64,000 nucleotides of DNA from RPQJ01 sp963748985 (lineage in GTDB: Bacteria > Pseudomonadota > Gammaproteobacteria > Steroidobacterales > Steroidobacteraceae). Under the pieces are notes generated by a model, which saw only the letters and a list, made by a program, of their open reading frames with translations, searched no databases and was not told where the DNA came from. Each line of letters begins with the position of its first letter. Positions within the stretch are counted from its first letter, which is position 1. The stretch covers positions 15,196 through 79,195 of the forward strand of contig CAVVKQ010000024.1 in NCBI GenBank assembly GCA_963748985.1, in the 5' to 3' direction. Below are positions 58,037-64,000 of this stretch, one piece after another. Position numbers and translations under genes: made by a program.

Positions 58037-60205
58037 GTGTATCAGCCAGCTGAACAGGGGCCGCCCCCGCCGTCACCCGCCCCTGCTGCCCGCCGCGGGG
58101 TCAACCGCGCTGGCGCGGCGGTGCTGGTCGCGTTGCTACTCGCCGTCGGTACGCTGCTGCTCGGAACCGCCCAGTCGCCGTCGGTTACGGCCAACGCCAC
58201 GACCACCACCGATTTCGCGCCGACCGACCGCCACGCCAAGGTCGCCCGGCTCGTGAGCAGCATGTTCGAGCGCTCGCATTACCGGCAGGCCCCGGTCAAC
58301 GACCCGGTCTCGTCGCTGGTGCTCGACCGCTACCTCGAATCGATCGACGGCAGCCGCAGCTACTTCCTGGCAAGCGACATCCAGGAGTTCGAACAGTACC
58401 GCTACGAGCTCGACGACGCCGTCACGAGCGGCAAGCTCGAGCCAGCCTTTGCGATCTTCAACCGGTTCCAGAGCCGCAACCGCGAGCGCATGGCCTACGC
58501 GATCAAGCTGCTCGAGACGGAGCCCGACTTCAAGGTCGACGAGTCGTTCGAATTCGACCGCGAGCACGCGCCATGGCCGGCGTCCAGGGACGAGCTCGAC
58601 GAACTCTGGCGCAAGCGTGTCAAGAACGACGCCCTCTCGCTGATGCTCGCGGACAAGACGTGGGCCGAGACGCGCGACGTCCTCAAGAAGCGCTACGAAC
58701 GGGTCGCGAAGCGTTCCGAGCAGATCACGGCCGACGACGTCTTCGAAAACTTCATGAATGCGTTCGCCCACGTCTTCGACCCGCACTCGAGCTACTTTTC
58801 ACCGCGTAATTCCGAGGAATACCGCATTGCGATGAGCCTGTCCTACGAGGGCATCGGCGCGTCGCTGCAGTCGATCGACGACTTCGTGACCATCATGGAA
58901 ATCCTGCCCGGCGGTTCGGCGCAGCAGAACGGCGAGCTGAAGGCCAACGACCGCATCCTCGCCGTCGGCCAGGGCAAGGACGGGAAGATGGTCGACGTCG
59001 TCGGCTGGCGCCTCGACGACGTCGTGCAGCTGATCCGCGGTCCGAACGGCTCGTTCGTGCGCTTGCAGATCCAGCCTGGCAATGCGCCCCCGGGCACCCA
59101 GGAACACGTCCTCACGCTGCCGCGCACCAAGATCACTCTCGAAGCGCAGGCGGCCAAGAAAGAGATCCGCAAGGTGAAGCGCGGCGACCAGGAGCTGAAG
59201 GTCGGCGTCATCACCGTGCCCTCCTTCTACCAGGACTACAATGCGCGCGCGGCCGGGGACGACGAGTTCCGCAGCACCACGCGCGACGTGCGCAAACTGC
59301 TCGACGAGATCAGGGCCGAAGGCGGGGTCGACGGCCTCGTGCTCGACCTGCGCGAAAACGGCGGCGGTCACCTCTCCGAAGCCATCGGCCTCGTGAACCT
59401 GTTCGTGCCCAAGGGCCCGGTCGTGCAATTGCGCGAAACCGGCGGTCGCGTCGAAGTGCTCGAATCCGAGGACAAGGACGCTGCCTACTCCGGCCCGCTC
59501 ACGATCCTCGTTGATCGCTTCAGCGCATCTGCGTCCGAGATCTTTGCAGCCGCGATGCAGGACTACGGCCGCGGCCTCGTGATTGGCCAGCAGACCTACG
59601 GCAAAGGCTCGGTGCAGAACCTCTACCCGCTCGACCGTTACGCGCTCGGACAGGATCCGGGCTATGGCCAGCTCACGGTCACCATCGGCATGTACTACCG
59701 CGTGACGGGCGACAGCACCCAGAACCGCGGCGTGATGCCGGACCTGGCGCTGCCCTCCGCCATCAGCACCGACGAAGTCGGCGAAAGCTCGCGCGATGGC
59801 TCGCTGCCGTGGAACCGCATCCGCTCGTCGGACTTCAGCCGCGAAGGCGCGTTCACCCCGCTGCTGCCTGAGCTGCAGCAGGAGCACGATGCGCGCATCG
59901 CCGGCGACCCCAACTTCCAGTTCGCGGTCAGCGAAATCTCCGCGCTCGAGAAGATGCGCACCGAGAAATCCGTCTCGCTGAACCTGGCCAAGCGCAAGGC
60001 CGAGCGTGAGGCCCGGGCGCAGGAACAGCTCGCGCGCGAGAACGCGCGGCGGCAGACGCTGGGCGAACCGGCCCTGAAGGCGGCCACCGAGATCAAGGAT
60101 CCACCGGACGCGATCCTGGGCGAAGCCGCCGAAATCACGGCCGACCTCTCCCGGCTCGAGCCGAAGTTCGTGGCCAGGGCCAGCCGCTCCGACCAGGGCG
60201 GCTGA
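58037..60205 (+). CDS. prc: Carboxy-terminal processing protease Prc (Tsp)
   Basis: This 722-residue periplasmic serine protease trims C-termini and degrades tagged or misfolded envelope proteins. It has an uncleaved or signal-type helix at residues about 23-45, an N-terminal helical domain, a PDZ domain (SYEGIGASLQSIDDF, ILPGGSAQQNGELKANDRIL), and an S41 catalytic core with Ser in RFSASASEIFAAAMQ and Lys in TYGKGSVQN. The C-terminal DUF3340-like helical region follows. The GTG start has GAGGA upstream. Confidence 0.95.
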   Translation: MYQPAEQGPPPPSPAPAARRGVNRAGAAVLVALLLAVGTLLLGTAQSPSVTANATTTTDFAPTDRHAKVARLVSSMFERSHYRQAPVNDPVSSLVLDRYLESIDGSRSYFLASDIQEFEQYRYELDDAVTSGKLEPAFAIFNRFQSRNRERMAYAIKLLETEPDFKVDESFEFDREHAPWPASRDELDELWRKRVKNDALSLMLADKTWAETRDVLKKRYERVAKRSEQITADDVFENFMNAFAHVFDPHSSYFSPRNSEEYRIAMSLSYEGIGASLQSIDDFVTIMEILPGGSAQQNGELKANDRILAVGQGKDGKMVDVVGWRLDDVVQLIRGPNGSFVRLQIQPGNAPPGTQEHVLTLPRTKITLEAQAAKKEIRKVKRGDQELKVGVITVPSFYQDYNARAAGDDEFRSTTRDVRKLLDEIRAEGGVDGLVLDLRENGGGHLSEAIGLVNLFVPKGPVVQLRETGGRVEVLESEDKDAAYSGPLTILVDRFSASASEIFAAAMQDYGRGLVIGQQTYGKGSVQNLYPLDRYALGQDPGYGQLTVTIGMYYRVTGDSTQNRGVMPDLALPSAISTDEVGESSRDGSLPWNRIRSSDFSREGAFTPLLPELQQEHDARIAGDPNFQFAVSEISALEKMRTEKSVSLNLAKRKAEREARAQEQLARENARRQTLGEPALKAATEIKDPPDAILGEAAEITADLSRLEPKFVARASRSDQGG

Positions 60206-60254
60206 CGTTCGGTCAGGCGCCTCCTCCGCGACGGTCCAGACGAGCGATAGGTTG

Positions 60255-60295
60255 CTAGTGTTGTACTTGACTACAACACTAGAGTCCCCTACCAT
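60255..60295 (+). promoter_or_regulatory. Palindromic operator overlapping RND-operon promoter
   Basis: CTAGTGTTGTA and TACAACACTAG are a perfect 11-bp inverted repeat around six bases (60255-60282). TTGACT (60267-60272) lies in it and is 17 bp from TACCAT (60290-60295), a good sigma70 promoter. The efflux gene starts 33 bases after the -10 box. Symmetry and position suggest a TetR-type repressor site; no regulator gene is within the window. Confidence 0.75.
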
Positions 60296-60328
60296 CGCGC
60301 GAAGTTCGAACCGATCCACAGGGGCTCG

Positions 60329-61471
60329 ATGTCCATGACGAATCAATACCTGCCGTCAGCTGACCCGCGGCGAAACCCGGTACGCTGGCTGGCGCTGGTC
60401 GCCGTGGTGGGCGCGCTGGCCGCTGGCTGCAGCAATGGCAAGGCCAAGGACAAGGAAGGCGCCGAGACCGAGAAGAATGCGATCGTACCGGTCGAGGTCC
60501 TGCCACTGAAGCGTGCCGAGATGGTGGCCGTGTACTCGGGTACCGCACCGATCGAGGCTCACGAAGAGGCCACGGTAGTCGCCAAGGTCGGCGGCGAGGT
60601 CCGGCAGATCTTCGTCGAGGAAGGCGACACGGTGCAGGCGGGCCAGGTGCTGGCACGGCTCGACGGCGACCGACTCCGCCTCACGCTGGCCCAGACGGAT
60701 GCCAACCTGCGCAAGCTCGAGCGCGACTACAAGCGCACGCTCGAACTCGCCGAGAAGGGTCTCGTGCCGAAGAGCACGGCCGAAAACACCAGGTACGACC
60801 TCGACGCGCTGCGCGCCGGGTACGACAGCGCCCGCCTCGAACTGAGCTACACCGAGATTCGCGCGCCGATCAACGGCGTCATCTCGGCGCGCAGGATCAA
60901 GGTCGGCAATACCATCGGCCCGAACGATCCGACGTTCACGGTCACCGACCTCGATCCCCTGCTCGCCTTCGTGCACGTGCCGGAGAAGGAATTCCGCAAG
61001 ATCGCACCGGGGCAGAATGCCGAAGTCGTCATCGACGCGCTGGGCGGCGCCCGGTTCGCCGGCACGATCTCGCGGATCAGTCCGACGGTGGACCCGCAGA
61101 CCGGCACCTTCCGCGCCCGTGTCGAAGTCCCGGACGCAACGCGTACGCTGAAGCCCGGCATGTTCGCGCGCGTCAACATCGTCTACGAGCGGCGCCAGAG
61201 CGCGCTGCAGCTGCCGCGCACGGCGATTCTCGACGCGGACGGGCAGCAGTCGGTGTTCGTCGTCGCGAGCGGCAAGGCCGAACAGCGCACGATCAAGACG
61301 GGCCTCTCGAACGGCGGCTGGATCGAAGTGCTCGACGGCCTCGAGGGCAGCGAGCAGGTCGTGACGGTCGGCCAGGCTGGCCTCAAGACCGGCACGCTGG
61401 TGAAGATCGTCGGTGACAGCGCGCCGCAACCGGCAGCGGCGGTCGCTGCCGACCAGGCCAAGGCGAAGTAA
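60329..61471 (+). CDS. RND efflux periplasmic adaptor (membrane fusion protein)
   Basis: This 380-residue adaptor links the inner-membrane RND pump to an outer-membrane channel. It is a lipoprotein with lipobox LAAGC at about residue 35. Biotinyl-lipoyl halves (EEATVVAKVGGEVRQIFVEE and ELSYTEIRAPINGVISARR) flank an alpha-hairpin, followed by beta-barrel and membrane-proximal domains (TLKPGMFARVNIVYERR). It is the first gene of the operon, 53 bp before the pump. Confidence 0.93.
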   Translation: MSMTNQYLPSADPRRNPVRWLALVAVVGALAAGCSNGKAKDKEGAETEKNAIVPVEVLPLKRAEMVAVYSGTAPIEAHEEATVVAKVGGEVRQIFVEEGDTVQAGQVLARLDGDRLRLTLAQTDANLRKLERDYKRTLELAEKGLVPKSTAENTRYDLDALRAGYDSARLELSYTEIRAPINGVISARRIKVGNTIGPNDPTFTVTDLDPLLAFVHVPEKEFRKIAPGQNAEVVIDALGGARFAGTISRISPTVDPQTGTFRARVEVPDATRTLKPGMFARVNIVYERRQSALQLPRTAILDADGQQSVFVVASGKAEQRTIKTGLSNGGWIEVLDGLEGSEQVVTVGQAGLKTGTLVKIVGDSAPQPAAAVAADQAKAK

Positions 61472-61523
61472 CCCAACCTGCGGGGGCGCTGCACGGGCAG
61501 GCCCTCCCCCCCGGGGACAATCC

Positions 61524-64000
61524 ATGCTCAAGTCATTGATCGACTTCGCGATCGAGCGCCGCGTCACCATCGTGATGTTTACCGTCGCCATCGCCCTGTT
61601 CGGCTTCGTGTCGCTCTCGCGGCTCAAGCTGAACCTGCTGCCCGACCTCTCCTATCCCACCATCACGATCCGCACGGAACTGCCGGGTGCGGCGCCGCTC
61701 GAGCTCGAGACGCTGATTACGCGGCCCGTCGAAGAGTCAGTGAGCATCATCCGCAACGTCCGCGAGGTGCGATCGGTCTCGCGCGCGGGGCAGTCGGACG
61801 TGACGCTCGAGTTCCTCTGGGGCACGGACATGGACATCGCGGGCATCGACGTCCGCGAGAAGCTCGACCTGCTGCAGCTGCCGATCGAGGCCAAGCGGCC
61901 CCTGCTGCTGCGCTTCGATCCGGCGAGCGAACCCGTCATGCGCATCGCGCTGATGGACGAAGGCGCCGCGACCGGCGCCGACAGCATCGAACGGCTCAAG
62001 TCGCTGCGACGCTTCGCCGAAGACCGGCTGAAACCCGACCTCGAAGCGGTCGAGGGTTCGGCTGCGGTCAAGGTGAGCGGCGGTTACGAAGACGAAGTGC
62101 AGGTCTTCGTCGACCAGCAGAAGCTCGCACAGCTCGGGCTCTCGATCGACGTCGTCACGCGCCGCATTCGCGCCGAGAACGTGAACCTGTCCGGTGGCCG
62201 GCTCGAGCAGGGCACGCAGCGCTTCCTGGTGCGCACGCTCAACGAGTTCGAGAGCGTCGAACAGATGGCGAACGCGATCATCGCCACCAGGGACGGGCGG
62301 CCCGTCTACCTGCGCGACGTCGCGAACGTCACGCGCGGCTACAAGGACCGCGAGGCGATCACGCGCGTCAACGGCAAGGAATCGATCGAACTCGCCGTCT
62401 ACAAGGAAGGCGACGCCAACACCGTGGCGCTCGCCAACGGCGTGCGGACCCGCATCAAGGAACTCGAGAAGAGCCTGCCCGAAGGCACCAGGCTGCAGCA
62501 GGTCTACGACCAGTCCACGTTCATCGCCGCGGCGATCAGCGAAGTGAAGACCTCGGCACTGATCGGCGGCCTGCTCGCGATCCTGGTGCTGTACGCGTTC
62601 CTGCGCGACGCGCGCGCCACTCTGATCAGCAGCATCGCGATCCCGGTGTCGGTGCTCGGCACGTTCGTGCTGATGTACGCGTTCGACATCACCCTCAACA
62701 TCATGTCGCTCGGCGGCATCGCGCTCGCGGTCGGCATGCTCGTCGACAACGCGGTCGTGGTGCTCGAGAGCATCGTGCGCAACCACGAGAAGGGCATGAC
62801 CCGTGTCGAGGCGGCCCGGCGCGGCACGGCCGAGGTGGCCACCGCCGTGTTCGCGGCCACGCTGACGTCGGTCGCGGTCTTCGCGCCGATGATCTTCATC
62901 ACCGGCATCGCGGGCCAGCTGTTCAAGGACCAGTCGCTGACGGTCGCGTTCGCGCTCAGCTTCTCGCTGCTGGTTGCACTGACGCTGGTGCCGATGCTGG
63001 CCGCGGGCCGGGCCCGCGCGGCTGCGGCCGAAGCCACTGCACACGTCGAAACCAAGCCTTTGGGACGCGTTGGACGTGGACTGGGCGTCGTGCGCGACGG
63101 CTTCGCGCGCGTCGGCGGATGGATAGCCAGCGGCTGCAGACTGGCGCTGAGCCCGCTCGTCAACGCGACGCAGGCCGTCAACCGCTGGGCCGACCGCAAG
63201 TACCCGGGCGCCATCACGTGGGCGCTCGCGAATCCGGCCAAGGTGATCGGCTCGGCCGTCGCGGTTTTCGTGCTGACGATGGTGCTGATCCTGCCGCGGC
63301 TCGGCACGGAACTGATCCCGCAGATGTCGCAGGGCGAATTCAACGTCGACCTGCGCCTGCCGCCGGGTACGCCGCTCGAGCAGACCGACCGCTCGGTACT
63401 CGCGGCACAACGCGCGAGCGACTCCCTCGGCAACGTCGCCCTCGCCTACAGCGTCGCGGGCACGGGCAACCGGCTCGACGCCAACCCGGTCGACGCCGGC
63501 GAGAACACCGGCCGGCTGAGCATCACGCTGCAGTCGGGCGCGGGTCGTGAGGACGAGGAAGCGGCGATGGCCGGCATGCGCAAGGACCTCGAGGAGATGC
63601 CGGGGCTGCAGTACCGCTTCAGCCGCCCGGCGCTCTTCAGCATGGCGACTCCGCTCGAAGTCGTGGTGTCGGGTTACGACCTGGACCGACTGGGCGAGGC
63701 GGCCGAACGCGTGCGACTGGAAATGCTCAAGGATGACCGCTTCGCCGACGTCAAGACCACGGTCGAGGCGGGCAATCCCGAAATCCAGATCGTGTTCGAC
63801 CAGGAACGCGCGACACAACTGAACCTCGTCGTCCGGGACATCGCCAATCGCGTCGTCAACAGCGTCCGCGGTGAAGTGGCGACGCGCTACAAGCTCCGCG
63901 ACAAGCAGATCGACGTGCTCGTCCGCAGCGTCGATTCGCGCGCGGCTTCGATCGAAGAGGTGCGCAACCTGATCGTGAACCCCGGAGCCGACTTCCCCGT
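61524..64000 (+). CDS. RND efflux pump inner-membrane transporter (partial)
   Basis: This proton-driven RND permease is complete at the N-terminus and open at the window end (about 825 codons seen of roughly 1,000-1,050). It contains MLKSLIDFAIERRVTIVMF, porter-domain ESVSIIRNVREVRSVSRAGQ and the conserved helix-4 region GMLVDNAVVVLESIVRNHEK. The second of the usual Asp-Asp pair is Asn, as in some HAE-type subfamilies. FKDQSLTVAFALSFSLLVAL follows. The substrate is unknown; the pump is coregulated with the adaptor upstream. Confidence 0.93.
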   Translation, partial: MLKSLIDFAIERRVTIVMFTVAIALFGFVSLSRLKLNLLPDLSYPTITIRTELPGAAPLELETLITRPVEESVSIIRNVREVRSVSRAGQSDVTLEFLWGTDMDIAGIDVREKLDLLQLPIEAKRPLLLRFDPASEPVMRIALMDEGAATGADSIERLKSLRRFAEDRLKPDLEAVEGSAAVKVSGGYEDEVQVFVDQQKLAQLGLSIDVVTRRIRAENVNLSGGRLEQGTQRFLVRTLNEFESVEQMANAIIATRDGRPVYLRDVANVTRGYKDREAITRVNGKESIELAVYKEGDANTVALANGVRTRIKELEKSLPEGTRLQQVYDQSTFIAAAISEVKTSALIGGLLAILVLYAFLRDARATLISSIAIPVSVLGTFVLMYAFDITLNIMSLGGIALAVGMLVDNAVVVLESIVRNHEKGMTRVEAARRGTAEVATAVFAATLTSVAVFAPMIFITGIAGQLFKDQSLTVAFALSFSLLVALTLVPMLAAGRARAAAAEATAHVETKPLGRVGRGLGVVRDGFARVGGWIASGCRLALSPLVNATQAVNRWADRKYPGAITWALANPAKVIGSAVAVFVLTMVLILPRLGTELIPQMSQGEFNVDLRLPPGTPLEQTDRSVLAAQRASDSLGNVALAYSVAGTGNRLDANPVDAGENTGRLSITLQSGAGREDEEAAMAGMRKDLEEMPGLQYRFSRPALFSMATPLEVVVSGYDLDRLGEAAERVRLEMLKDDRFADVKTTVEAGNPEIQIVFDQERATQLNLVVRDIANRVVNSVRGEVATRYKLRDKQIDVLVRSVDSRAASIEEVRNLIVNPGADFP

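Noticed and set aside
57915..58076. Longer N-terminal extension of the small membrane gene at 57612
   Set aside because: The extra 54 residues are hydrophilic and low in hydrophobic content. They overlap the prc start region, and lack a good ribosome-binding site; the GTG at 57914 begins a normal membrane protein.

Overview
The window is a high-GC chromosomal segment of a gammaproteobacterium. The gene order secG-tpiA-glmM-folP-ftsH-rlmE / yhbY / greA-carBA-dapB-dnaJ-dnaK-grpE-hrcA / nadK-recN / fur / bamE / rnfH-ratA / smpB-ssrA is a classic gammaproteobacterial backbone. Presence of HrcA together with a sigma32-type dnaK promoter, and the YheS/Prc/BamE set, would fit Xanthomonadales, Nevskiales or Steroidobacterales relatives. 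Species cannot be named from the sequence alone.

Layout. 1-2.4 kb: two small membrane proteins, a NhaR-like LysR regulator and a ribosome-hibernation (HPF/RaiA-like) protein. 2.4-24.4 kb, all on the minus strand: the complete nuoA-N operon of respiratory complex I, followed by a second copy of nuoHIJKLMN and the initiator tRNA-fMet gene with its terminator. 24.4-36.4 kb, mostly minus: tRNA-Leu(GAG), secG, tpiA, glmM, folP, ftsH, rlmE, greA, carB, carA, with yhbY on plus. 36.4-42.8 kb: dapB and the dnaJ-dnaK-grpE-hrcA heat-shock cluster. 42.8-48.4 kb: nadK, recN, fur, bamE, rnfH, ratA, smpB and tmRNA. 48.4-60.2 kb: accessory metabolism (molybdopterin oxidoreductase, a GloVer-repeat surface protein, YheS, quinone reductase, an FMN hydroxy-acid dehydrogenase, a Gfo/Idh oxidoreductase, the Prc protease). 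60.2-64 kb: an RND efflux operon that runs off the window.

Four things stand out. (1) A tandem duplication of 7,506 bp carries the whole membrane arm of complex I plus NuoI. Its novel joint lies inside a tRNA-fMet copy, so the second arm cluster now sits directly behind a perfect-looking tRNA promoter, and its NuoH begins with 16 codons read from the tRNA sequence. The copies differ by roughly 7% at the DNA level but hardly at all in protein. (2) Four intergenic spacers (ftsH/folP, rlmE/yhbY, smpB/ssrA, yheS/qor) are bracketed by G4-type heptad arrays (GGGGATA/GGGGTTA). The left block is always G-rich and the right block always C-rich on the plus strand. They abut start and stop codons and share a boundary motif, CCTCCGACTA. 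(3) Upstream of carA are two very long perfect hairpins whose 14-nt apical loops are exactly complementary to each other. (4) folP and glmM, normally essential, together carry three +1 frameshifts.

How the genes work together: complex I (electron input NuoEFG, Q-module NuoBCDI, proton-pumping arm NuoAHJKLMN) dominates the first third. The middle third is core cell-wall, folate, pyrimidine, lysine, chaperone, DNA-repair, iron and trans-translation functions. The last third is envelope and accessory redox functions. No transposase, integrase, phage gene or CRISPR array was seen.
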